Assembly (NCBI GenBank): GCA_964414815.1 | Contig: CAYPXY010000010.1 | Location: 1 to 64,000 of the forward strand | From: Mariniblastus sp964414815 | Lineage (GTDB): Bacteria; Planctomycetota; Planctomycetia; Pirellulales; Pirellulaceae | Length of the DNA: 64,000 bases | Reading direction: 5' to 3' | Shown here: positions 9,545 through 17,893 of the stretch, piece after piece | Layout of the letters: each line of letters opens with the position of its first letter | Position numbering within the stretch: position 1 is the first letter of the stretch | The notes under the pieces: model-generated | Databases searched by the model: none | What the model was told of the DNA's origin: nothing | What the model saw: the letters and a program-made list of their open reading frames with translations, nothing else | Translations under genes and position numbers: made by a program

Positions 9545-9946
9545 GGTTTACTCCGGTTTATCTTTTGGTCAGTTGTGGGTGGTATATGGTCAGTTGTATG
9601 TGGTCAGTTGTATGTGGTCAGTTGTCAGTTGTTATTAGTCAGTTGTCTGAGGAAAAAAATTGTCATTTAGCACCCCTGCCAGTTTAGCTGGCAGGATGCA
9701 AAGTTTGAAAAGCTAGGGAGCGTGTATGCGGATAATAGCTCCCCACGCGGGCTTGTCCCGCTGGAAGCCAAGTTTGGCAAGCTAGACTGACCGGGCTGCC
9801 TTCTAGCTGGCTAAACTTCTAGCTGGCCAAACTTCTAGCTGGCCAAACTTCTAGCTGGCCAAACTTTTGCTCCTGCCAGACAAGCTGGCAGGGGGCGTTC
9901 ATCCCTCATCCCTCATCCCTCATCCCTCATTCCTCATCTCTAATCC
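9545..9946. repeat. Composite repeat region between pilC and prepilin genes
   Basis: No gene is seen in these 402 bp. Three kinds of repeat are present. At 9568-9650, GGTCAGTTGTATGT words repeat; on the coding strand of the prepilin gene this is an A/C-rich leader. At 9800-9863 there are four 16-bp units of CTTCTAGCTGGCCAAA. Hairpins with arms CTGCCAG/CTGGCAG sit at 9676-9694 and 9872-9892. At 9897-9946 CATCCCT words lie directly after the pilC-like stop. Confidence 0.8.
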
Positions 9947-11359
9947 CTACTTCTGTTTGTTGCCTGTCAAACCGCTGATCAACGAGATCAAAGGCATGAA
10001 CAACGATGCGACGATGAACAAGACGACGACCCCAAGAAAAATAATCATCAACGGCTCGATCATCTTCATCATTCCGTCCGTCAAGGTCTCGACTTCTTCT
10101 TCGTAGTAGTCCGCGACCTTGTACAACATCACATCCAGCTCCCCAGTCTCTTCACCGACGGCCACCATGTTGACCACCAAGTCTTCTACCACGGGTTTCT
10201 TGTGATTCAAGAAGTACCAGGCAAGACCCAGGATGGACAGCACGCCTGCTCCGTAGAGTACCGAGTAGTAGAAACTGGGATCGATGAACAGCACGGCCAG
10301 CGGAGGCAGCGCCATCGTGGCCATGAAGAAGAACGCCGCCACCGGGTGAAACAGAGGAATCGCATGTCGCTTCATGGGCGATGCGATCGTATCCCCCTCC
10401 CGAATCGAATCGGTGACCTTGCTGTAGACCTTCTCGAACATCGCATTGCCGGATGTTTCGCGGGTGATCGTCAGTCCCTCGATGATCGGCACACCGGAAG
10501 CCACCAGGGCACCGAGCGTCCGGGTGGTACGGGCCATGTTGGCTTTTTCAACCAGCTTGCCCATGACCGGTGTCTTGAGCAAGTACAAGTGCCAACCCAT
10601 CCGCCCCGCACGGAACTTGCAGACCAATGCCACAAACAGAACCATTGCCATCGGAATTAACGGGAATAGAAACCACAGACTGCAGACACGATCCGAAATG
10701 GCCATCAGCAGATTGGTCATCGCCGGAAGTTCAAGGTCAAACTCGTCAAAGATTTTCTTGAACTCGGGAATGATCTTGAGCATGATGAACGTCAAAATCG
10801 CAATCGTGAATATGACGACCATGACGGGATACATCAGCGCGCCGATCACGCGATTCTTCAGCTTCTGGGTCCGCTCCTTGAACTCGGCCAGCCTCCGGAG
10901 AATGACTTCGAGTGAACCGCCCGCCTCGCCCGCCTTGATCATGTTGACATACAGGCGATCAAACGCGCGCGGTGACTTGGCCATCGCTTCGGACAGCGAC
11001 GCTCCCCCTTCGATTTCTTCGCAGACATCGATCAGGCTGTTTTTGAGTGCCCCCGGCTTAGATTGCTCTTCCAGAATTTTCAAGCTTCGCAGAATCGGCA
11101 GCCCGGCATCCTGCAGAATGGAAAGCTGGCGTGTGAACGTCACCATTTTCTTTCCGCCCACACCGCCGAGTGCAAACGTTTTTCGGCCTCGGCCCACGGC
11201 TGTCTCTGCTTTTTTGGCGGCTTTCTGGATCGAGATTTTGGTGACGAAGTAACCCATCGAGCGGATCGTCGCCTGGGCCTCGTCTTGCGTGGCGGCTTCG
11301 ATAACATCACGAATTTCCTGACCCTGAGGGTCCATCGCTTCGAATTGATAGGTAGGCAT
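9947..11359 (-). CDS. PilC/GspF inner-membrane platform protein
   Basis: A 470-aa type II secretion F / PilC family protein. It starts MPTYQFEAMDPQGQ, the standard N-terminal motif, and has two GspF domains (about residues 75-200 and 290-410), each with GGSLSEAM or similar cytoplasmic helices and long hydrophobic segments (VMVVIFTIAILTFIMLK; LMIIFLGVVVLFIVASLFMP at the end). The family forms the inner-membrane platform that couples the assembly ATPase to pilin insertion. The second domain has an additional hydrophobic stretch around residues 335-375 (FHPVAAFFFMATMALPPLAVL) that is longer than usual, which may be an added hairpin. It lies between the PilB-like ATPase and the first prepilin. 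Confidence 0.93.
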   Translation of the reverse strand: MPTYQFEAMDPQGQEIRDVIEAATQDEAQATIRSMGYFVTKISIQKAAKKAETAVGRGRKTFALGGVGGKKMVTFTRQLSILQDAGLPILRSLKILEEQSKPGALKNSLIDVCEEIEGGASLSEAMAKSPRAFDRLYVNMIKAGEAGGSLEVILRRLAEFKERTQKLKNRVIGALMYPVMVVIFTIAILTFIMLKIIPEFKKIFDEFDLELPAMTNLLMAISDRVCSLWFLFPLIPMAMVLFVALVCKFRAGRMGWHLYLLKTPVMGKLVEKANMARTTRTLGALVASGVPIIEGLTITRETSGNAMFEKVYSKVTDSIREGDTIASPMKRHAIPLFHPVAAFFFMATMALPPLAVLFIDPSFYYSVLYGAGVLSILGLAWYFLNHKKPVVEDLVVNMVAVGEETGELDVMLYKVADYYEEEVETLTDGMMKMIEPLMIIFLGVVVLFIVASLFMPLISLISGLTGNKQK

Positions 11360-11556
11360 AGCGGTAGTCGTTGGTAGGAGTGATCCGTGCGCGGTTGACA
11401 GGGAGCGCTGCGGTTACTGGTTTTTAGTTATTTTTTAGTGGGGATGAGTGGGAAAAATTTTTCTGGGTTGGTTTTCTCAATTTGCAACCTGATTCTCAAT
11501 TTGAGCGGCATGCCGTCAGCAATCTGCCGACTGAAAACCGAAAAACAGGCCCCGAA

Positions 11557-13275
11557 TTACGCTTCCAGTACGGTTTCGCGGATAATCTCCTCAGCGGTGG
11601 TCGTTCCCTGGAATGCAAATTGGATACCGATATCCCGCAATTGTCGCATTCCCTTGGATTGGGCCACGCGTCGCAGGTCATCGGTATTGGCATTTTCCAT
11701 AATCATGCCTCTCAGTTCATCGTCCATGATCATCAACTCAAACAGACCGACCCGACCCTTGTAACCCGTGTTGTTGCAACTGCTGCAACCCACTCCACGG
11801 TAAAAGGTCTTGCCGACCGCATCTTCCGGTTTGATGCCAAGCTCCAAACAGTATTCTTCTGATAGTCCAATATCCTCACGGCATTCGGCACAGATTCGCC
11901 GAACCAGCCGCTGGGCCAGGATCGCTTCCACCGTAGCCGTGATCATGAACGGTTGCACTCCCATGTCCTTCAGACGTGTGATGGTGCTGGGCGAATCATT
12001 GGTATGCAAGGTGCTGAAGACGGTGTGGCCGGTCAGCGACGCCTGGATGGCGATTTCTGCCGTCTCCAGGTCGCGAATCTCGCCGACAAGAATCCGGTCG
12101 GGATCCTGCCTCAAAATCGCACGCAGCGCCATTGCAAACGTCACTCCGATTTCATGGTTGATCGGGATTTGAACGATGCCATCGATATCGTATTCGACCG
12201 GGTCTTCCGTAGTGATCAGTTTGTCTTCGATGGTATTGAGTTCGCTCAGAGCCGAATACAAGGTCGTTGTCTTGCCCGATCCCGTCGGCCCCGTCACCAA
12301 AATAATACCGTTCGGCTTGGCCATCACCTTGCGGAACTCTTCCATGGTTTGGCTGTCCATGCCGACATTGTTGAGCGACAGCGATACCACGCTCCGGTCC
12401 AGCACTCGGCAGACCACCGATTCGCCAAACATCGTCGGCAGCACACTGACCCGCAAGTCAACCGGGTGGCCGCCGATCATCAGTTCAATCCGGCCGTCTT
12501 GCGGCAGCCGTCGTTCGGCGATGTCCAGGTTGGCCATCACTTTGATGCGGGTGGTGATTGCAAACGCCAAGTGACGCGGCGGAGGCACCATTTCAAACAG
12601 CACCCCGTCCGCCTTAATGCGGATCCGGAATTCGTCTTCGAACGGCTCGAAGTGGATGTCGCTGGCGTGATCCTTGATCGCCAGCAGCAATACCATGTTC
12701 AGCAATTTCCGAACCGGAGCACTTTCCACCAACTGGTTGACATTGTCGATATGGATCGGGCCCGTTGCCGCAATCGCCACCGAAGCCGCTTTGAGGTCTT
12801 CATCCTTGTTCAGCTCGTCGATGATTTTTTCGATGCTTTCCGAATCGGCATTGAAAAACTTGTCGATCGCCTTGAGAATTTGTCCTTCGGTTGCGATTAC
12901 CAAGCGGATGTCGTATCCCAAAAACCGACGTAGCTCGTCCTGCATCGAAAGATTTTGCGGATCACAGGTCGCCAGCGTCAACCGGTTGTCATCCAACTGC
13001 AGCGGCACAACCCGATACAGCTGGGCCATCGAATCCGATACCGCCGCTCGCGCATTGGCGGGCGGAGTCACGCCTTCGATATCCACATGCGGCATATTGA
13101 ACTGCTCGCTCAGCCCCTGGATCAGTTCGCTATCCGAGACCAGCCCCATATCTTGTGCGATACGGCCAATCAATTGACCCCGGTTTTGGCTCTGCTCTTC
13201 GATCAGCATTTCAAGCTGGTCATCGGAGATGAAACCAAGGTCCACAAAGATTTGTCCTAAACGTCGGATAGCCAT
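11557..13275 (-). CDS. PilB/GspE-type assembly ATPase (copy 1)
   Basis: A 572-aa cytoplasmic ATPase. It has an N-terminal MshEN/GspE_N domain (residues 1-150), then a secretion ATPase core with Walker A GPTGSGKTTT, an Asp box, Walker B (RILVGEIRD) and the His box (STLHTNDSP). A four-Cys zinc site CxxC...CxxC (CAEC and CSSC) is in the C-terminal part, as in PilB/GspE. The family powers pilus extension or pseudopilus growth by driving the PilC platform. The 5' leader is an A/C-rich CAACTGA word repeat. The gene lies upstream of pilC, as in many pilus loci. Whether it serves pili or secretion cannot be decided from this window, as no secretin is present. Confidence 0.93.
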   Translation of the reverse strand: MAIRRLGQIFVDLGFISDDQLEMLIEEQSQNRGQLIGRIAQDMGLVSDSELIQGLSEQFNMPHVDIEGVTPPANARAAVSDSMAQLYRVVPLQLDDNRLTLATCDPQNLSMQDELRRFLGYDIRLVIATEGQILKAIDKFFNADSESIEKIIDELNKDEDLKAASVAIAATGPIHIDNVNQLVESAPVRKLLNMVLLLAIKDHASDIHFEPFEDEFRIRIKADGVLFEMVPPPRHLAFAITTRIKVMANLDIAERRLPQDGRIELMIGGHPVDLRVSVLPTMFGESVVCRVLDRSVVSLSLNNVGMDSQTMEEFRKVMAKPNGIILVTGPTGSGKTTTLYSALSELNTIEDKLITTEDPVEYDIDGIVQIPINHEIGVTFAMALRAILRQDPDRILVGEIRDLETAEIAIQASLTGHTVFSTLHTNDSPSTITRLKDMGVQPFMITATVEAILAQRLVRRICAECREDIGLSEEYCLELGIKPEDAVGKTFYRGVGCSSCNNTGYKGRVGLFELMIMDDELRGMIMENANTDDLRRVAQSKGMRQLRDIGIQFAFQGTTTAEEIIRETVLEA

Positions 13276-13451
13276 TTTTTTGTCTGTTGTCTGTTGTCAG
13301 TTGTCAGTTGTCAGTTGTATGTGGGATAGACCTCCCGGTCTGTCGAAGTCGCAAATGACAGGTGAAGTTGTAGATGACAGGTTGTAGATGACAGGTTGTA
13401 GATGACAGACCGGGAGGTCTATCCCACGCACGGCCTTCATCCTTCATCCCT
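13276..13451. repeat. 24-bp inverted repeat with internal direct repeats
   Basis: This spacer between pilT and the pilB-like gene is almost entirely repeats. At 13321-13344 and 13404-13427 lies a perfect 24-bp inverted pair; each arm also folds by itself (AGACC tccc GGTCT). Between them GATGACAGGTTGTA-type words repeat. At 13281-13320 TTGTCAG words form the A/C-rich leader of the ATPase gene, and at 13433-13451 CATCCTT words follow the pilT stop. A third copy of the self-folding arm, with compensatory changes, is at 38098. Confidence 0.8.
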
Positions 13452-14567
13452 CTACTCGACCACATCGTCGTCATCGAGTATCTCACCTTCTTCCATCTCT
13501 CGTTTTGCGGTGGCGATTCTTCGGGCCAGGGCGTCCGGATCTTGGGCCTTGCCAAGGACTTCTTCCATCTCAACCTTTTCGTTGATCCAGTGCTGGAACA
13601 GGCAGTCGTCCATCAACATCATTCCGAACTTGGCACCGGTTTGAATGGCGGAGTTGATCCGGAACGTTTTGTTTTCACGAATCAGGTTGGCGACCGCAGG
13701 AGTCACCACCAGCGATTCATAGGCTGCAATCCGCCCGCCTCCGATGCGCGGCAGCAGCGTTTGAGCCAGCACGCCGATCAAGGAAGTCGAAAGCTGGGTA
13801 CGAATTTGGTCCTGCAAGTTACCGGGGAACGCATCGATGATCCGGTTGACCGTGCCCTGGGCACTGTTGGTGTGCAAAGTGCCGAACACGATGTGCCCCG
13901 TTTCGGCAGCGGTAATGGCGGCTTCGATGGTTTCCAGGTCGCGCAACTCACCGACCAGGATCACATCGGGGTCTTGTCGCAACGCACGGCGAATCGCTTC
14001 GGCAAACGACGGAACATCGACGTGAACCTCACGCTGGTTCACCGTCGATTTTTTGTGAAAATGATAAAACTCGATCGGGTCTTCGATGGTAATGATATGG
14101 TGGTCAACACGTTCGTTGATGAAATTCACCAGGCTGGCTAGGGTCGTACTTTTGCCCGAACCGGTTGGGCCCGTCACGAGGATCAATCCCCGAGGCCGCA
14201 TGACCAGTTTTTGAAAGACTTCAGGGACGCCCAGAAATTCGGGCGACATCATGTCGTTGGGGATTTGTCGCAACACCATCGCGACATCGCCCCGCTGTTT
14301 GAAAATCGAGACCCGAAAGCGAGCCTTGTCGGCGTATGCAAAACCAAAGTCCGCACTTCCCTTTTCCTGCAACTCCCGCTGGCAACGTTCGGGAGCAATG
14401 CTCTTCATCAATGCCATCGTGTCTTCCGACTCGAGAACCTTGGTTTCGAGTTTTCGCAATCGGCCGTGAAGGCGAAAAACAGGCGGCTGGCCGGTGGTGA
14501 TGTGAATATCACTGGCCCCTTGCTTGACGCAGGCTTCGAGCAGTTTGTCGATCAGTACGGTTGCCAT
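13452..14567 (-). CDS. pilT: PilT twitching-motility retraction ATPase
   Basis: A 371-aa PilT-family ATPase of typical length. It begins with the short PAS-like N-domain of PilT (KQGASDIHITTGQPPVFRLHG), followed by Walker A GPTGSGKSTT, the Asp box (IITIEDPIEFYH), Walker B (DVILVGELRD) and the His box (GTLHTNSAQGTVNRIID). The family depolymerises type IV pili and so drives twitching. The C-terminus is acidic (EEGEILDDDDVVE). Finding PilT here favours a retractable type IV pilus over a pure secretion system. It lies between the two PilB-like ATPase genes. Confidence 0.95.
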   Translation of the reverse strand: MATVLIDKLLEACVKQGASDIHITTGQPPVFRLHGRLRKLETKVLESEDTMALMKSIAPERCQRELQEKGSADFGFAYADKARFRVSIFKQRGDVAMVLRQIPNDMMSPEFLGVPEVFQKLVMRPRGLILVTGPTGSGKSTTLASLVNFINERVDHHIITIEDPIEFYHFHKKSTVNQREVHVDVPSFAEAIRRALRQDPDVILVGELRDLETIEAAITAAETGHIVFGTLHTNSAQGTVNRIIDAFPGNLQDQIRTQLSTSLIGVLAQTLLPRIGGGRIAAYESLVVTPAVANLIRENKTFRINSAIQTGAKFGMMLMDDCLFQHWINEKVEMEEVLGKAQDPDALARRIATAKREMEEGEILDDDDVVE

Positions 14568-14772
14568 GTGAGCTATTTTGCTTCAGGTTAAGGGTATTGA
14601 AAAACCAACGAAATTGTTTCCGGGGTTTTCCTATTATCACTGAAACCCACGAATTTCCGTCGCCAATCCACGAAAATTGTTTCCCTCCGATGGCGCAGAG
14701 TCCAAATAATCCGCCCTTTTTCCGTCAGATTCGGGAAAAAACGGACAAATGACTTAAAACTTGTCCTAATAG

Positions 14773-16491
14773 CTAGTCTTGTTCCGTTTTCTTTGCCACT
14801 CGGAAGACTTCCTCAAACGTGGTAAATCCTTTGAGAACTTTCTTCAGGCCATCCTGATAGAGCGTGGCCATCCCGCGAGTCATGGCGTATTTTCGGATTT
14901 CATTGGCGGCAATGTTCTTGAAGATCATTTCGCGCACGCGGGAGTCGATCATCAGCATTTCGTAAATGCCGATCCGCCCGCGGAACCCCGATTTTTGACA
15001 ACTATTGCAGCCCTTTCCCTTCATAAACGTCGCTTCGGCTAACTCGGCTTCGGACAAACCGGATTCCGCGATCGCCAGCGGAGAAGGGGTAAACTTGGCA
15101 CGGCACTTCGGACAAATCGTCCGAACCAGCCGCTGGGCCAGAATCGCAACCACGCTACTGGCTACCAGGTACGAGGGAACGCCGATGTCGATCAGACGGG
15201 TGATCGCACTGGGCGCATCGTTCGTGTGTAGTGTACTAAAAACCAAGTGTCCAGTGAGACTGGCTTGGATGCCCATCTGAACGGTCTCCGCATCTCGCAT
15301 TTCACCGACCAGAATGACATTGGGGGCCTGCCTCAGCATGGATCGGATGATTCGTGCAAAATCTAACCCAATGTCGTGGCGGACTTCGACTTGGTTGATG
15401 CCGGGCAGGTAATACTCGACTGGGTCTTCGGCAGTAATGATCTTTCGGTCGGGTCGGTTGAGGCCGTTCAGGGCGGCGTACAGACTGGTCGTCTTGCCCG
15501 AACCTGTGGGGCCTGTCACCAAAATGATGCCGTTCGGTCGGCGAATCAAATTGTTAAATTGCTTAAAGTTCTCCTCTGAAAATCCCAGTTGGCGAATACC
15601 GATACGGATGTTGTCCTTATCGAGTAGCCGCATAACCGCCGACTGGCCCTGATTGGTGGGGATCACGCTGACTCGCAAGTCGAGTTCTTTTTCACCGACG
15701 TTGACCTTGATCCGGCCGTCCTGGGGGCGGCGGCGCTCGGCGATATCGATTCTGGCCAAAATCTTGATTCTGGACAAAATCGCGCCGAGTTGCCGTTTGG
15801 GAAGCCGGTCTCGCTCATGCAGTACGCCGTCAATCCGATAGCGAATTCGAACGCGATCCTCAAAGGGTTCGACATGGATATCCGACGCCCGCAGTTGCAC
15901 GGCTTCGGTAATCATCATCTGGACCAAGCGGACGATGGGGGCACTGCTTTCGTCTTCGCCGTCGTCTCTTTTGCTGCCATCGTCTACCGTTTCGGTAAAG
16001 TCGATGGCGGTGTCGGTAAATTCCTGCAGAACCGTGTCGGCAGATTCCCCCTCAGCCTGGCCGTACATCTGGCTGATTTTCATGATGATGCCCGAGCGAG
16101 TGGCCAGGGCGACGGTCACATCGCGGTTGAGGATGAACCTGAGCTTTTCAACCGTTTCGATGTCGCCCGGTTCGGACATCAGGATTTTCAGCCCGCGATC
16201 CGATTCGCTCATCGGAATCACCACGTTTTCGCGGGCGACCGCTTCGGGCATTAACTCAATGACGGACTCGGGGATTTCCAGCTTGGCCACATCGTAGTAC
16301 TCCATCCGGTAGTGCTGGGCCTGGGCCTTGAGGACTTCATCTTCGGTGGCATAGCCAAGCTGGACCAGGCAAGCGGCCAGGGGTTTGCCGGTCGTTTTGG
16401 ACATCCCATCGGCATCGATGACTTGTTCCTTGGTTACGGCGCCACTGGCGATCATCCTTTTTACAAAGCCATCGAAGACGGGAGCAGCCAT
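14773..16491 (-). CDS. PilB/GspE-type assembly ATPase (copy 2)
   Basis: A 572-aa ATPase of the same family as the gene at 11557-13275 but clearly diverged. The N-terminal MshEN domain is followed by the core with GPTGSGKTTSLYAAL, Walker B NVILVGEMRD and the His box STLHTNDAPS, and a zinc site with CPKC and CNSC. The start at 16491 (MAAPVFDG) was preferred over an upstream Met because the N-domain of the family begins there. Having two extension-type ATPases next to PilT may mean two pilus modes or one pilus and one secretion function; this is inference. It is the second gene in the minus-strand run, after the Pro/Glu-rich protein. Confidence 0.92.
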   Translation of the reverse strand: MAAPVFDGFVKRMIASGAVTKEQVIDADGMSKTTGKPLAACLVQLGYATEDEVLKAQAQHYRMEYYDVAKLEIPESVIELMPEAVARENVVIPMSESDRGLKILMSEPGDIETVEKLRFILNRDVTVALATRSGIIMKISQMYGQAEGESADTVLQEFTDTAIDFTETVDDGSKRDDGEDESSAPIVRLVQMMITEAVQLRASDIHVEPFEDRVRIRYRIDGVLHERDRLPKRQLGAILSRIKILARIDIAERRRPQDGRIKVNVGEKELDLRVSVIPTNQGQSAVMRLLDKDNIRIGIRQLGFSEENFKQFNNLIRRPNGIILVTGPTGSGKTTSLYAALNGLNRPDRKIITAEDPVEYYLPGINQVEVRHDIGLDFARIIRSMLRQAPNVILVGEMRDAETVQMGIQASLTGHLVFSTLHTNDAPSAITRLIDIGVPSYLVASSVVAILAQRLVRTICPKCRAKFTPSPLAIAESGLSEAELAEATFMKGKGCNSCQKSGFRGRIGIYEMLMIDSRVREMIFKNIAANEIRKYAMTRGMATLYQDGLKKVLKGFTTFEEVFRVAKKTEQD

Positions 16492-16712
16492 GAAAAATAA
16501 CTTTCTGTCGCTTGAATACGGCAATCACCGCTTGGATACGGCAACAACCGCTTGAGATACGGAGGTAAAGGCGGAGATTCGGCAAGCCCTGTTTGGCTCC
16601 CGGCTCAGTCCGCAGCGATATGCTTATCTTGATTGATCGTTGCCTGCTTTGTCAATCAAATCAAGAGGAGAATTGCAAAAAGAGGCCTGAGTCGCCAAAA
16701 ACCAGTTCCGCT

Positions 16713-17642
16713 TTATCTTGCTTTTTTCCAGAGCCGGCGAGCCTGATCGCGAAGTTCGTCGGCTTCGTCATAGCAGTGTAGGTTCTCAAGGTTGGCCGCC
16801 AGGGCTTCAAGCTCTCGGGCGGCATGACGGAGTGGGTTGGCGGGTCCGACCGGATGTACGCCTGGCTGACCACCTGGCTGGCCGCTTGGTGGGTGGTTTT
16901 GCCAAAGGCGAGGATCGGCATGTCCTTGCTGGAGTCCCCATTGATTTTCAGGTTCGTTGCCCAGTCGGTGGCCGGTACCGGAGTGAACCGGATGTTGAGG
17001 GAGGGAACTGCGCTGGGGTTCCCAGTGACTTCCAGGTTGGTCGCCAAACTGGTGGCTGATACCGGGGGTGGGTGCCGGATGGGGGTGTTGAGGGGCCTGT
17101 GTTGGCAAGTAGCCCGGATTGAGTTGATGAAGGGCTTGTTCGAAAAGTTGCTCTCCGGATTCCCTCGTCCAGATCGAACTTCCAGGGACGGGCTGGACGA
17201 CACTGCCAATTTGCTGTCGGATTTGCTTGATGGCCTCGATTTCTTCTGGTTGAATCGGCCTTTCTTCAGCGTACCGTTCTTCAACGGGCCGTTCTTCAAC
17301 GGGCCGTTCTTCAACGGGCCGCAGGATTTGACGATTCTCAGGAATCTGGAGGTGTTCTTGGAGAGGAGACAGCATCTCTTTTTTTCCCTGAGGTCCGTTT
17401 TCGATATTTCCGGTCTGCTTTATAGTTGTTTTTTCGGAACTCAATGCCTCAATAGGCGTCAAAGGAGTCAGCTCTTGTGCCGGTTTCTGGGGGGCTGACT
17501 GTGCTTCGCCCGTGGGGGTAAAGATCACGAGCCAGGCAAGCGAAACCAGGCTGGCAAGGAGAGCGATGGTTCGTGATCGGGGTCGGTCTGTCAGGTGGGG
17601 AGCGACTTGGTTTCGAATTGAATTTTGGTTCAATAGCGACAT
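16713..17642 (-). CDS. Secreted or membrane-anchored Pro/Glu/His-rich protein of unknown function
   Basis: A 309-aa protein with no recognised family. The start at 17642 has a GAGGAA ribosome-binding site; an upstream Met lacks one. After a basic N-terminus there is a hydrophobic segment (TIALLASLVSLAWLVIFTPTG) followed by a small-residue stretch, consistent with a signal peptide or anchor. The middle holds a perfect five-residue repeat PVEER (three to four copies, then AEERP). A Pro/His/Gly-rich linker with repeated HQF/HRLGNEP-like phrases follows, and the last 45 residues (ARELEALAANLENLHCYDEADELRDQARRL) form a TPR-like helical hairpin. It is transcribed toward the pilus ATPases and divergently from the gene at 17894. 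Confidence 0.75.
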   Translation of the reverse strand: MSLLNQNSIRNQVAPHLTDRPRSRTIALLASLVSLAWLVIFTPTGEAQSAPQKPAQELTPLTPIEALSSEKTTIKQTGNIENGPQGKKEMLSPLQEHLQIPENRQILRPVEERPVEERPVEERYAEERPIQPEEIEAIKQIRQQIGSVVQPVPGSSIWTRESGEQLFEQALHQLNPGYLPTQAPQHPHPAPTPGISHQFGDQPGSHWEPQRSSLPQHPVHSGTGHRLGNEPENQWGLQQGHADPRLWQNHPPSGQPGGQPGVHPVGPANPLRHAARELEALAANLENLHCYDEADELRDQARRLWKKAR

Positions 17643-17893
17643 TTTTATTCCTCGTGGAAAAAAAGGAATCGATTCAGAAGGAAGGGGGACGGGAGGCGAC
17701 ACGTAGGCCTCTGGTACGAATATAACGACTTTGCCTCCAAATTCGGAATATCATCTTGCCGAGTTGGGGATCGGTTTGGTTCGCATTTCTGCCTTTTTCG
17801 AGTATCTTATAGAAGGTGCCTGTTTTACCGTCATCTTTAAATTTGGTCAGGCCCATTTGTCAGGCGATCACTTCCCAGCCCAAGGGACTATTC

